From assembly GCA_947044405.1 (NCBI GenBank), contig CAMRHE010000657.1:460001-524000 (forward strand): a DNA stretch of 64,000 nucleotides, read 5' to 3'. The notes beneath the pieces were generated by a model. That model searched no databases. It saw nothing but the letters and a program-made list of their open reading frames with translations, and was not told the origin of the DNA. The stretch is from Leptodactylus fallax. Lineage: Eukaryota > Chordata > Amphibia > Anura > Leptodactylidae. Of the stretch, positions 13,201-25,349 are shown in pieces (position 1 is the first letter of the stretch; each line of letters opens with the position of its first letter). A program made the translations under genes and the position numbers.

Positions 13201-15927
13201 TGCAAATGAGTCAAGCTAAGGAATAAAGGGAAGATCTTAGAACATGAGCTCAGGACAGTGCGTGTATTGACTACAATTTATAGTAGTGCAAGTAACAGTA
13301 CAGTAGGTTAAAAGATGGCGGGAACTCCAGAAGCTCAGTTTTTGAAGGATTTTATTATATGTCTGGTTTGTACATAACTACTGATATTGTCTAACTCTTC
13401 TTAGCTGGGAAGCACACTGCCAGTCGCCATCACCTATCCCTCATGGTCACACCACTTGGAATGTCATATGAATGTGAGGCCTCTGAGAAAGTGAGCCTGA
13501 CCTCCACTGACCAGAAGAAGACTGTGGTCTTGTACCTATCTGAAGTCCACATTCAGCCATTCGATATTAAGAGTGACTTTGTCTACAGTGAAGGTAAATT
13601 GTTTGCTTGTTTTTGTCAGGAATATTAATGTGAGTTTTGTTGCCCTGAGACACGGGATCTTCTAGAAATTGCACACTGTACTGTTTTACAATGTACGAGG
13701 CTCAGTTAAGAGCTCAGACAACTACTATATCTGATGTGTTTGTGCTTGTCCCAACCTTCCCCCATCAGGAGATAGAAGGATCAGGCATGTTGAATTTTAC
13801 ATACCTGGTCTTTTTGTTGTCAGAGGAGATACAGTGTAAGCTTTGGCTTACTCCCAATTGGAAATACTTTCCTAACAGCTAAACATACATATATATGGAA
13901 TAATTTTGGAGGAATATCTGCTGGTGACATTGAAGGTGTATTGCCACCTTTCGATCTCTGTAGTTTCTATAGCTTGTGTATTATTTAAGTTGTATTGGTG
14001 TAACCAGTGCTTTAGTTATCCTATACATGGTTTCCTGATATCTGAATTGAGTATTTGTGTCCAGAAAACTTACCAAAAAGAGACCGGTATTGTTAAAGTG
14101 GTTGTGCCAGGTTTTACACATGATAGACCCTAATTGTTTGATTAGTGGAGGTTCAATTGATGGGGTCACCGAACACGAGAACAGGGGTCCTGTTCCCCCA
14201 TGTGAATGGAGCAGCTGCTTTCATTTCATAGAGATGAATGGAGTGACAGTTCATATGTTCCATTCATATGAGGGACAGAGGACCCATATTCTTCAGTGGG
14301 GGTCACAGCAGTAGTCGGAACCAATCAGACACTTACTATACTGTGCTGTGCATAGGTGACAAGTGTAAATCATATTTGCTATCATATTTTCTTTAAAAGC
14401 AGAACAAACCGTTGGAGCTCAGTATTGTCAGTCAATTTCATTGATAGAGAGTTTTCAATGTAGAAAAAAACATGTACAATAAAATATCAGACTTGATTTA
14501 TGTGTCAGTCTCCAGCACACCAGCGATGCAGTCAGCAGCCAATCACATCGCTGCTCTAGCCAATCACTGGCCGCAGCAGTCACATGTGGTAGTCAACTAT
14601 ATCATTGGATAAGTGTGTCTCAATTATTTTTTTATTTTAAGGTCTCTCTGACACATAAAGTATATTCTAAAATTTATATTCTAAATGGAACAACATGAGT
14701 AGTGGCCACATTACAGATTTTGCATTGGGACCAAGGAACATGCTATGTCTCTGAGTATGTATCTGTTATTGCAGTTTTGTCCCATCCATTTGAATGGGGA
14801 TGAGCTGCAGTAATGATTATTGTGATATACCACTATACTGTAATGTTTTCAATAAATTTACAGGAGGAGGTGAAGTGCTCTCATAAGTAACTATGACTTA
14901 GTGTAATTCCTGTAATGCGCAGTTATGGAACCACTATGTCACTGGATGGATGAAGCTTGGGGCTACACCTAAGGGAAGTGTTAAAGAGCTGGGCCAGGTG
15001 TGGCACCAAAAGAACAGACAAGAGATGTAGTAATAGCACAGGCTGAGTTCAGGGCAGACAGAGTACATTTCAGCATGGAGGTCAGGGCAGGCGGCACAGG
15101 TTCAGAGTCAGTATACAGACAGAGGTCAGGACAGTCAGGTATAGGAAAAAGGAATATGGTTAAAAAATTAGTATATAGGCAGAGTGCAGAGAAACACCTT
15201 TGCAGTGTTTGGCTTAGACACCTTTCTGCAGAGAAAGGTGCCTTAAATAACCCACTGGGGCTGGAGATTGTCTGGGCACAAACCACAAAATTTATAGCAC
15301 CCTACAAGCAAATACTGGAACACTGCGCCCACGGCCCTGGAGAACACTGCAGCTGTGACTGTGACGCTATAATTCCTTCTGTTTCACTACTTGTTCCTAC
15401 CTTGATCTAAAGGAATTGTCTCATCACAGATTTTGGTGGCATACTGTTAAGATACCCCAGCATTGTCCAATCCTTGAAACTCAGACTACTGTGACCCCTT
15501 CTGTTCAACAGAATGAAATGGTAGCAGAGCAAAGCTTAAGGCCACTTTGTCTCCAGCTCCACCTGTATTTTTTACAGGCAGTTGAATGGTTGACTACCAG
15601 ACATTGTCCCCTATTAAAATGCCACCACTGTCTGTTATGAGACCGCTCCTTTACTACCTTAGGTCAATCGCTATTGATCATATTCCATCAGATTTTTGTG
15701 TAGAGAATGACAAGATGTTACATATCATTGTTTTCTTTCCTGTTTCAGAGTACAAATGCCTTACAGATCAGAGAAAACAACTGGAAGAGACATTACCTCT
15801 GATATTAGGCCTCACCTTGGGAGTGGCTATTGTGATCATCCTGGCTGTATATCACGTACATCATAAAATGACAGCCAACCAAGTGCAAATTCCTCGAGAC
15901 AGATCTCTATACAAGCACATGGGATAG
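10147..15927 (+). CDS. LAMP5: Lysosome-associated membrane protein family member 5, complete gene
   Basis: LAMP5 (BAD-LAMP) is a type I membrane glycoprotein of endosomal and synaptic-vesicle-type membranes, enriched in neurons in mammals. Coding exons: 10147-10204, 10382-10554, 10905-11036, 11418-11520, 13405-13593 and 15749-15927. All introns are GT-AG, and the spliced frame gives 277 residues plus stop (human about 280). The N-terminus is a signal peptide ([19 protein letters not shown]). The single LAMP domain has four conserved cysteines (TTC, GKCW, YECE, YKCL) and N-glycosylation sequons NGT and NES. The membrane helix ([20 protein letters not shown]) is followed by the near-invariant tail [16 protein letters not shown] and a C-terminal YKHM, which fits a tyrosine sorting motif. 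The start is the first ATG before the signal peptide. PAK5 converges from the other side, as in human. Confidence 0.97.
10382..10554 (+). CDS. LAMP5: LAMP5 coding exon 2
   Basis: Acceptor TTCCACAG, donor GAT|GTAAGT. Encodes [18 protein letters not shown] and [15 protein letters not shown], closely matching mammalian LAMP5; carries the first LAMP-domain cysteine and the NGT sequon. Confidence 0.96.
10822..10891 (+). repeat. (GAT)n microsatellite next to the LAMP5 exon 3 acceptor
   Basis: Imperfect GATGAT/GATGGT trinucleotide tract ending about 13 bases before the AG of the exon 3 acceptor. It leaves only a short pyrimidine stretch (TTTATCTGTTTTAG). Confidence 0.92.
10905..11036 (+). CDS. LAMP5: LAMP5 coding exon 3
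   Basis: 132 bp, phase 0 on both sides, acceptor GTTTTAG, donor AAG|GTAACT. Encodes [19 protein letters not shown] and LKLFFIK, with the second cysteine and the NES sequon. Confidence 0.94.
11037..11417 (+). other. LAMP5 intron 3, nothing notable
   Basis: 381-bp GT-AG intron with no repeat or regulatory signal that I recognise. Confidence 0.7.
11418..11520 (+). CDS. LAMP5: LAMP5 coding exon 4
   Basis: 103 bp, acceptor CTCATAG, donor GAC|GTGAGT, ends in phase 1. Encodes [20 protein letters not shown], matching the WRLSKVQFVYD-type segment of LAMP5. Confidence 0.94.
11521..13404 (+). other. LAMP5 intron 4 with probable dispersed repeats
   Basis: 1884-bp intron. The stretch from about 12680 to 13240 ('cttatcgtctatgaggaaat', 'gcatttcagagagctgctgc', 'gagagatcggaaagg') has the look of a dispersed amphibian repeat, but I cannot name its class. 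No additional exon is evident. Confidence 0.45.
13405..13593 (+). CDS. LAMP5: LAMP5 coding exon 5
   Basis: 189 bp, acceptor TTCTTAG, donor GAAG|GTAAAT, phase 1 on both sides. Encodes [31 protein letters not shown] and [16 protein letters not shown], strongly conserved with mammalian LAMP5. Contains the third LAMP-domain cysteine. Confidence 0.96.
13594..15748 (+). other. LAMP5 intron 5 with dispersed repeats
   Basis: 2155-bp intron. 14090-14330 belongs to a palindromic dispersed family ('ggggtcctgttcccccatgt') that recurs at 40735-40805. 15000-15260 ('gaggtcagggcaggcggcac', 'ttcagagtcagtatacagac') looks like a further dispersed repeat of unknown class. No coding exon is supported. Confidence 0.5.
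15749..15927 (+). CDS. LAMP5: LAMP5 terminal coding exon 6
   Basis: Acceptor TGTTTCAG; the frame ends at TAG 15925-15927. Encodes the fourth cysteine (YKCL), the [12 protein letters not shown] membrane entry, the transmembrane helix and the cytoplasmic tail ending [10 protein letters not shown]. The polyadenylation site is not identified: no AATAAA appears within the next ~2 kb. Confidence 0.97.
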
Positions 15928-18085
15928 ACAAAGACTTATTAAATGCAAGGCACATTGATTATCAGGTAGAAAAGCAAACAGCACTTTCCTGATATTCCTT
16001 CCACTGTCTTCCTTCAAGCTGTATCCTACAAACATTTTCTCACTTAGCTGTGCTGTGCAGGTAGTGGTTACTTTTACTACACTGGAAACCAGTTGTGTGA
16101 TTTGAAGGGTGTCTGTTGGGTCATTTTGCCCATATCAAACTACCCCAGCGTTTGGTAGGACCTTACATGCAAGTCCACGTATACTAATTTTCCTTGGGAG
16201 CAGCCCAATTTCTTTGAAAAAGACCTTGTTCTGTAATATGCGAGTGCCCTGGGTCTAGCTTGCTGAGGTCCCATGCACACTGGAAAATCCTGTCCAAATA
16301 TTGGAAGGATCTCCTAGTCTGAACCAAGTCAGGAGACGGCAATCCTTGTGGTCACAAGTCACAAACAATTGGCGCAAGCACAACATTTCATTGCTGATAC
16401 TGCTGACGCTTGCACAAGCAAATGCTGTCCAATAAGACTAAGTTTAGGCCCTATACAAGCAAGGCAATCCAGAGTGGAAAATCCAGCTTGTACATCATCC
16501 GGATTTCCAGGATTCAACCTAGCCAGTAGACGGCACCCCTTGTATCATAGTGATCTATGATGAAGCCTTCCCACAGCTTCATTGTTCCTTACTGTATATA
16601 GTATGGTCATGCTAGTTCGGAGCACTTGCCAGGAATGGTATAACCTGCTCATTTGAATATTGCAAAAAAAGAAATTTGCAGAAATCCAACTAGTACCAAG
16701 GCAAACAAAAGTATATGTGGACTTGTGTGTATATGTGGTCTTATGTGGCCTTACCAAATGCTGTGGGTAGTGCGATAGAGAAAAATGGAATGACAGACAC
16801 CCGTGAAATCCCATATACATAGCCAAAGTGAATGCACCACCTTGTAAGGGAGCATATTGAGTCTCTATAGTCCTATAATATGGAACTGTAGGCACTTCAT
16901 GTGTTGTCATATACGGCCTCTGTACAGCATCATATTACTGAGAGAGTCTCCAGAGAAATATGACACATGAAACTGGAGGCAGGCAGATACAGAAGGGCCC
17001 CGTATACTGTACTTTTCTGGGTGATATATTACAGTTTCATACAGCTTGGAACTTGTACTGCCATAATACAGATGTGTGCATGAGGCCTAGCACTTCCAGT
17101 GTAGAATCCATATCTTAGTGTATTTTATTTTAAATATTTTTTAAGATCTGATTCTAATTATTATTATTATTATTACTACTGATATTTTAGGATATAACCA
17201 TCCTACAGATGTAGCAATCATACGCTGTGCACACTACTATTACCATAGCACGCCTGTCTAATATACTTACTATTATCAGAAGGGTATGCTATATTAATAA
17301 CGTAGTGAGCCGCGGTGTGCTACATTCATAGCCTATCCCTTCTGGCCCTCCGCTCGATTGCTACATCTGTACATATCTAATGCCATATATTGAGATACAT
17401 TAATTGTTGTGAACCTCTACTACAAAAAAAACTATGCATGTTAGATAAAATATTGAAATCTAAGGCAGAAAACTTATAAATATTGTTAAATAATATTAAG
17501 CTTTACACACAGGTTTTTATGGACAATTGTAAACACCAAAAATTGTCGGATGCTTTTCTACTGCAGATAGACGTTGAGTGTTTCCCTTTAACTAATAGAC
17601 ATTTTAATGCTGTGACAATTATTTTGCTTACAAAAAAATCTATGAGCCCTGGAGTATAAAAACAGGCGCAAAGCAAAAGTGGAGCAGTTGTCCGCAGCAT
17701 TCAGTCTGAGACATTATAGCCAGACCTTTTTTATGGGCAACTGCTCCGCTTTGTGTGCACCGGTTTTGATACATGAGGCGATGTGAGCTCCGCAGGCATG
17801 CTGCATGATTTGTTCTTGTGCAATTATTTACATGATGACATCACACTGTAAAATACAGCTTTAGCTACTATGCATCTCCTTCCTTGTTGTGAAAAGAACA
17901 TGGCTGCTTGGGTCGCGCAGACTTTATTAGGTGGAAATTATTTCCTCTAGTGAGGATATACAGAGCTAAAGGTGCTACATATAAAAGAACTTTAGTAAAA
18001 TGAGGGAATAATAAACCAAATTACATCAGAGTAAAAAGTGCAGTATTAGGTGCATGTCTCAAGTTTATTAAGAGGTGCATGTACC
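15928..18085. other. LAMP5 3' flank, no further gene seen
   Basis: The first few hundred bases must include the LAMP5 3' UTR. The rest is repeat-like or anonymous intergenic sequence, with an (ATT)n stretch near 17158-17176. Short open frames here have no recognisable product. Confidence 0.5.
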
Positions 18086-18216
18086 TTAAAGGGAGTCACC
18101 AGAATCTAGCATATCAGCCCAGGAGGCAGCGATTCACAAGGGGAAAGCACTGTTTGATACAAGTGACCCTAACCTATCTGTCTGCAGGGCTGGTTTCTGA
18201 TGACAGACTCCCTTGA
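18086..18216. mobile_element. Short T2-like MITE
   Basis: Begins TTAAAGGGAGTCACCAGAAT and ends GATGACAGACTCCCTTGA, with arms AGCATATCAGCCC and its diverged complement around 'ctgcagggctggttt'. This is a compact, mostly arm-only copy of the family that is tandemly expanded at 30448-31720. Confidence 0.75.
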
Positions 18217-18933
18217 ATAAATTTGGTGCGTCAGAAATAGAAATCTCTACACCAAATTTCTTCTTCAGCATGAGCCATGTTGATACATTTGAGTGGCCCA
18301 CATGTAATGCTATGTTTCTCTTATGTTTTGGAGCTTTGGCGTGCCACGGCAATAACAGGTGATTGCTGGAGGTGAAAGACTTGCGGCAATCGTTTGATCC
18401 CTGCATCAAAAGGGTTAAGAGGTATCACAATCACAAAAGGCAGAAATATTCTATCACTTCTGTATTTTTAAATGGGATACAAAACAGCTCTCTGCGGTGC
18501 ATCTATAAGTGACTAACCTGCATGTTAATGTTGGGCAGATCCCTACTAAAACTGGATACAATGATACAGATGTGTAGATGAACGGTACAGACAATGGGGT
18601 GTTCTCGTCTACGATTACACAGGACAGTGCTGTAGATGGGTTGAGAGGGACCTTTCTTAATGACTTTTACCAATAATAGGAGTAGTGCTGTTTGTTTACC
18701 AAGAGCTATTAGTAGGATACAGTATGCCCAGTTATGGAAGCTACAGCTGGGGCTGTACTCAGACCCTTGCTGCTCTTCAACTCCATTTTCAACATCCAAC
18801 CTTGGGAGACAGAAGCCGAGTAGGCATGTACATTCTACTTCATGTTACGTGACGAGTAAGAAAATATAGAGGGGAGTGATCAAAATATAAAGCTGGTCTG
18901 AGATGTATTATTAGAACCATCACAATTAATTTA
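18217..18933. other. Intergenic, nothing recognised
   Basis: No supported exon. Open frames at 18503-18869 on opposite strands overlap and show no known motifs. Confidence 0.5.
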
Positions 18934-19121
18934 TTAAAGGGGTATTCTCCATATCCACAGGATATCCCGGATAGGTGCAGGGCCCTCCCATATTTCTGTA
19001 ACTTCCATAATTTTGCATAGGAGTATCTGGTCCCTATTTTTCCAATAAATGTGTGTCCCTGAGTACGCAGGGCAAACCTTTGGGTATGTCATATTGGCAT
19101 AAAATTGGAATACCCCTTTAA
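18934..19121. mobile_element. TTAA-flanked MITE
   Basis: Terminal inverted repeats TTAAAGGGGTATTCTCCAT and TTGGAATACCCCTTTAA with TTAA at both ends, fitting T2-type amphibian MITEs. Non-coding. Confidence 0.8.
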
Positions 19122-19249
19122 AAAAGAGTCTTAAACCTATTGCAATGTATATTCCTTTGCATCTAATATAACAAATTACTGTATGTGCACAAGATACCAA
19201 TGTCACCAAATCAATATCACAACATGCTACCAATATCTGAAGGCTGCAC

Positions 19250-19415
19250 TCCACAACATAACCACTGGGTGGCCAAGCATATAAATATAGCACTCCACTT
19301 TGTGACACAATATCATGAAACAATATTGTCTTGACAAACAGGTCCTCTTGGGACACACATACTGTATCTGGACATGTCTAGCCAAGTGGAAAGGTAAGGA
19401 AAGGCACATCTGTTT
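19250..19415. repeat. Copy of an unnamed dispersed repeat
   Basis: Shares 'cataaccactgggtggcca' and 'ggtaaggaaaggcacat' with 7366-7510. Class unknown. Confidence 0.6.
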
Positions 19416-19689
19416 TACATGCCTAAAGATTCATTCACATGACCAGGGCCCATGGCTGTGCGCTGTCTATGATCCATAGAAAAGTAGGATATGCACGGTT
19501 CGGTCTTTTCACTGTTCAGACTCTCAGGTCAGGTTCACAGACCTGATTTGCCCCATCCTTGCAAAAAAAGGAAAACCCACTGAAAAAAAAACCAAAAATC
19601 AAGATTGTGTGAATAGAGCCTAAGGATGATTTTCCTTTAAAGGTGAGTGTTCTTAAAGTAATTTCTAAGATCTGTTAAATTTAGCAATA

Positions 19690-20000
19690 CTGTACAGTAA
19701 TGAGTGAATTCCCAGCGCCAAAGAGAAAATATAGTGCAATTGTTTCTATGAGAGGAGAAGCGTGCGGGGTCTCCCTGTAATCAGCAGCTGTCATGTGATG
19801 GATACAATTCATTGCACACATGTAGTGCGGCACAAGGGAATTGCTTACGCCAGCACTCTTTCTTGTGTCTGCTTAATGTGCCAATAATCAGAGGCTGATC
19901 TCCCGTGTCAGGTCATCATGTGCTGGGGGACAGGAGGTTTTATTACGGGTAATGGCTACTAAGTGAAATTGTAATGTATTTTTTAAGCTGCCCGCCTGGC
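19690..20000. other. Non-repetitive block, candidate conserved non-coding element
   Basis: Unlike its surroundings, this block has balanced composition and no inverted or tandem structure. I suggest it only as a place to test for cross-species conservation; conservation itself is not visible from one sequence. Confidence 0.25.
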
Positions 20001-21706
20001 CACAATTCTAGTTCTGTGACCCAAATGTAAAGAATTACTTTATCCATTTACCTTACCTTACAGCGGTAGAAATAAGAGGAAATAGAGATTTTATTCTGTT
20101 GTCGTTTTTGCAAAAATCATGGAGGAAGTCTATTAACCCTTTATTTGGGGCTCGTTTGCAGAAAACGCATAAAGATATACAGTAAATACAGAGCTAGGAT
20201 TAGTGCTCTACTTCCTCTGCCATAATATTGTTGTGACGTGTATGTAGTGCATTTTATTTTTTGCACATCAATGAAAAGGAATTTGGAAGACCCATTAGAT
20301 GCAACAAGACATGGGGATAATTGGGTAGGCCTCAGAAGTCTGCAACTCATGGCACTCCAGATATTGAGAAATTACAACTCCCAGCAGGGTCTAAAAGCCA
20401 AATCTGTAAGTTGCAATGTCATAAAAACTGGAGATCTGCACCCTAAAGTCTAAGAATATGAAGGTATCATATACTATATGTATTGTATATAAAGAGGGTA
20501 TGCTCTATGTTCACAAATATACAGTATATATCATCAGTTCAATGAACTGGTGGCTAAAAAATAGATTGTGGTCTTCCAGTAGACTTCACTGTGAGGATCA
20601 GTACCTTATATCCTTATGGAGTATTCCCACCTTAGATTATTCTTTGGCTATGCTATAAATGTCTGATATGTATAGGACCTCAATCTATCTCCAGCATGGT
20701 AGTCCCTGACCCCATCCCACTTAGTAGGCCAGCCTCTGCCTGCCCAGAATATATGGAAAGCTAGCCACACATGTGCACAGCACTCTCCTTTCACTTCTAT
20801 GGGAGTTATGGAAAAAGCACCAACAGGGGTTTGGCCCTTTAGTGAGATATTTGTCTCCTTACAGGTTAATCTTTCAATATGTCCTTTTCCACCCTGCATA
20901 ATTGTCTCGACTGGTAGTATTAGCTTGTCTTGGTATCACACACTCTCCATGACAGCTGATATACACTCTAGCGCAGATCTGGGCATAGGAGAAGAACAAC
21001 AGAAGGCATAAGTGGTAGTACTTGTATTACTATAATGAGAAATCACGGGCATCTGAAAAAGTATCCAGAAAACCATTTTCAGCAAAGTTCTTCCGTGTTC
21101 TCTGGGAAATCAGAATATTCATATAGTGAATACCATAGTGAGAAAGTCTGATCACTTGTAAAATAATCCCTTCCCACACTGTATTGTATAGTTATAACAC
21201 AAGCAAGGGAAAAAACTAACCCATCACCTGTCTGTAGGAGTCTACTGTAAAGTACAGGCGACACCCCGAGGTAATGGCCACATACTGTATCTATGGTCCC
21301 ACCTTTTTAATCCCAACTTTTGACAGAAATTAAAACATTTTGAGAAATTGTCAGAATAAATAAAATAAAGCTAAGAGTTGGTTATTAACTTCCATTACTC
21401 TCATCCGTCATAGGATGACAGCAATGGACATTAATGGTAGAAGAGTGACCGATGCAGGTGGAGCCCCCTCCATCTAGCATCTGCCAGCATTCACCCACTT
21501 GTAAGAAACTTGATGGACGCTGTCTAACGCCATGTTTGTTACTTTTCCGATGGAAGAAAAAAAGTTGTGCATGCAGGACTTTTTCTTTCATTGCAAAAGT
21601 AAACAAACATAACGGAAGACAGCGTCTATCAAGTGGTTTACATTAGAGTCAGTGGGAACAAACACAGATACAGTGCTCTCCATTTGCATCTGTCACTCTG
21701 ATGATG
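20001..21706. other. Intergenic, nothing recognised
   Basis: No exon or classified repeat. 21450-21650 contains two imperfect inverted copies of an 'agacagcgt(c/t)tatcaag' / 'cttgatggacgctgtct' segment, probably an old palindromic MITE. Confidence 0.4.
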
Positions 21707-22650
21707 TCTATTGCTAGTAGTATAATGTTGTACCGTGTTAGCCATAGAAAGTAGTGGAAGAGTAAAGAAATCAGGCGATACCTTTTAGAGGCTGAGTATA
21801 TTTGATAGTAAGCTTTCGAGAGTGCTAGCTCTCTTCTTCAGACATGGTGTAATACTAGAAACTGAAAATTCACACTATTTATACACACACAAGACATGGA
21901 TCTTCAAAAGGATCTTGGAATAACAAAATGCAATATATGTAGAGAAGTTATTTACAACAGATCAGGAAATAAACAGTCTAAAATTTGTGTGGCCTGACAG
22001 AGGGATCTGTTATCTATCTGTAATCAGGTGGTGATTTGTGACCCTCACAGGTCATACATAGTGTCACATGAAGCTGGCATGAATATTAAGTCCGAATTGC
22101 AGAGTTTGAAATTTTTGCATTAACTTATATTCCCATTCCTTTCTCTCCCTCTGCATCTTAAAATGTCTCATTAAAACCACAGCCCGCTAATCTTCAATAG
22201 AGTGGTCTTCTCCGGAGAAATGTGCGGCCACTGGGAGATCTGTTCTGCTGTTATTAATGGTGAATCTGTGTGAGTTCATGCGCTGACTAAGTCTCTGCCC
22301 TGTTTCCCCCACATAGAGGCCTGTGGTGGGACATTGCACACACATTATGAGGTACACCACATTTGAAGACCTGCAGGAAAATGTCCCCCTAATTCTGTGC
22401 ACCTGTTGTGACTGTGGAATAGGTACACTGTCAGTGGTGTGGATGTGCTTGCAGGTCATGCACCTGTTTTGCAGGCAAGGTGAGGTGCCATATTCAGTTG
22501 GGGCCTTCAGGGCACTCCGGACAATAATATGCATCAGGTTTGGTGGTTGTCGAAAGGAAAGGAGAGGGGGGACTGGAAATATGTCCTTGAGTCTGTTGTC
22601 CCTATCTAGCACCGGTTGGAGCTCCTCGTCCGTTGCTGTCATCCTGTGAT
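21707..22650 (-). mobile_element. 5'-truncated Penelope-like retroelement with GIY-YIG domain
   Basis: On the minus strand an open frame (22642-22187, 151 codons) encodes the C-terminal part of a Penelope-like element. It has a basic linker with PPNLMHIIVRS and a Cys cluster (CLQNRCMTCKHI), then a GIY-YIG-type endonuclease core: VVYLIMCVQC, GLYVGETGQRLSQRMNSHR. The frame stops prematurely after HSIED; the rest of the domain (RHFKMQRER, WEYKLMQKF) is readable only in other frames, so it is dead. The 3' part (down to ~21707) contains a hammerhead-like motif (CTGAAGA ... CTCTCGAAAG at ~21855-21820) common in such elements. The reverse transcriptase domain is missing. Confidence 0.85.
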
Positions 22651-25034
22651 GGTATTGCGATTGTCCCCTGACTCAATTTTTATAGTCTTCCCTTCCAGCT
22701 GATAGCTCAGTCCCCATTGTTTTTAGTCCTTATCAGATTGGTGACATTTTGTTTTATTCAGGTCAAAGTTACAGTTGCAGTGGCCGCTGTAGAGGAGGTG
22801 TAGTATTAAATACTGGCTATTGAAATCAATGGCCGCTGGGTCCTCCAACCTGCAGACCGCTACACATGAACACTTCTCTGCTGTCTCTTCCCTCTTACCC
22901 TTACCATCCAGTGTACTAATCCTGTAGTCCGAACTATGCCCTGGGAAAACCATTCCTACACTCAGATATAAATAATTTACATGTACCCTTGGAGCAAACC
23001 ACTCTCCCTAGGTTTTATGCACACGACCGAGTGCGCAATCCGAGTGGTTCCATTCTGAGATTTCTCTTTCCATTCTGACACATCTGAATAGGTCCTGCCC
23101 TGAAAATATAGGAAGGAAAAAGAACATTGGAGCACACCAGGGCTGCACACTCAGTTGTGTGCATGAAGCTTAAATTTATATTCACACGATGCTAATAACG
23201 GTTGTGTGACTATTTTTTAACGGATGTCAAACCGCAGCATTAAATTCAATTCAAGTGAATGGGGACTATTCACATCACAATTATTTCGACAGTCTTTTGT
23301 AATGGACTGTCAAAATATAAGTCATGTCCTATATATATATGGGGGATCCGTGAAAACAAGTGCCCCTTGAGTGCACGACGGCCATGAAAAATGGATGTTT
23401 TTAACGGCCATTTTGCACCTCGGTCATGCATTAAGTTATACAATTGTCAAATTATGAAATGTCATGGTTTATTAATAGTGGCTCCAGGGAGAACTATTTA
23501 ATCATTGGAAATATGCTTTGGAGAGGTTCTCCAGGAAAAGGTATTTTAGATAATTACAAGAGAAGTTCATTTATAACATTACTTGTTAAAGGGGTTCTCT
23601 AACTACAACAGCCTCTGTTCATATGGGACATGATAGTGGGCGGTCCCTCACTTTAGACACTCCTGTATATGCCAAATTGGAGAGCCGCTTCCTCTATGGC
23701 AGAATCAGGATATCTACACATAATATGGATGGCCTTTGTTTGACAGAGCACGATGTAATACCACGTTGCAACTTTCCTAGGAGGTAACAGATAAATGTGA
23801 GTGTGATGACAGTTGATCTCCAGCTTTTTTTTAAACTGGAGTTATCCTCATGCCAGCGTCTCTCAGCAGGGAATTTTATGCTAAGCCAGCTGCAGTACCT
23901 TGGAGTGGACACTATGTTAAATACTATTGCTGCAGCTTCATTGTTGCCAAGGACAGTACTGCGCATGCGCAAGCCAGGGAGCGATCAGCCTCACAACAGG
24001 AAAATGTGCAGAGGCTGCCAAGTGTGCAGTGACATGACTGGGTGGGGATTTTGCAGAGATGGAGCCCATGCAGACTCTAACCACCCCCCCACACACATAG
24101 ACACACACCAACCGCTATATGATACTTAGAACCCTGCATGTGTAAACAATGACTGGAGCATTCAATGAGTTAACCATTACCACACACTGTGGTCACACCT
24201 ATTGTATCTACTACATATACTGTACAGACAACGGTCCACATTTATTTTATAGTTTATATAATTTTATATTACATAATTTTATAAATTTAGTGGGAAAAAG
24301 CACTCAATTCCACATCTAAAATTAACATGCTGCATTCTTCACGCATATTTGAAAAAGCAACATTTCGGCAGGTCTTTTCTGCAATGTGAGGATGAGATTA
24401 AGTCAAATTTCATTCACTTTGCTGGTACTGTAAATCGCAGTGTTTTTTTCCACTGCGTTTTTGCAGCAGCCAAAAATGCTGCAGTCACGCAACGTGTGTC
24501 CTTAGCTTAAGAAAGAAAAGCTGAGCTCTGATTGGCTGCTACAGGACTTTTTTCATTTTGCTGAATGAGGCCCATTTATTGTGTATGTTATGTTATGTGT
24601 ATATTATGTTCATTATTACTTGATGGAAAATAGGGATAGATTTATAGAAGTGCTCCCAAAATTTGTCTTCACTGGTCTGTTAGAAGGGTACATCATGTAC
24701 CTATCAGACAGGGAATAACATTTTTGTGGGAGTGCTACGTTCAGAAAGGATAATGGGTTACATGGTAGATGAGGTTGGATGAAGACAGGTCCATCAAGTC
24801 CAGCCTATAACAAATACAATATACTTGGTCACAGGTAATAATGCAGATCTAGGGATCAGCTCCACTGACAGTAAGGTCCAGTATGAAGTAGGAATTGTTC
24901 CATTCTGACAAATAGGTCTGTACCAATTCTTTGGATTACCTTGGGTTTGTGCAGTATAAAAGGTGAACTCTACACACAGATGTGTCCACGTTTATAAAGT
25001 TATGCAAATTATGCATGTAAATGTATGCATTTTA
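22651..25034. other. Intergenic with scattered MITE remnants
   Basis: A lone T2-like terminus (TTAAAGGGGTTCTCTAAC) occurs at about 23587. 24430-24490 resembles the 'tgcgtttttgcagcagc' dispersed family also seen at 39255-39600. No gene seen. Confidence 0.45.
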
Positions 25035-25349
25035 TTAAAGGTGTTAATTTACTTACCTGTCCCGGGTTATTGCAGCTGATGTCGGACCCAGCTGATGGAC
25101 CCTGGTTGTGATAAGGTCAACATCCCCGGGTCATGTGAGCTGATGCGGCCTTTAGCCTCCAGGTAATTATGTGAGATCTGTGGAGGAGAAGGCGGAGTGG
25201 CCCAGGAGGCGAAGCGACCCCGAAGGCTGAAGGCGCTTCGGATTACATGACCGTGACATGGTCGTGAAATGGCCGGAACCCCTGGGTCCATCAGCTCCAA
25301 TAACCCGAAACAGGTAAGTAAATTAACAGTCCCCGGACAACCTCTTTAA
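25035..25349. mobile_element. TTAA-flanked palindromic MITE
   Basis: TTAAAGGTGTTAATTTACTT at the left, and AAGTAAATTAACAGTCCCCG followed by GACAACCTCTTTAA at the right. The arms pair over 'acttacctgt..cgggttatt' and 'aataacccg..acaggtaagt'. Non-coding T2-like element. Confidence 0.8.

Noticed and set aside
15000..15410. 136-codon open frame in LAMP5 intron 5
   Set aside because: Lies in repeat-like sequence inside a well-defined intron; an opposite-strand frame overlaps it almost completely.
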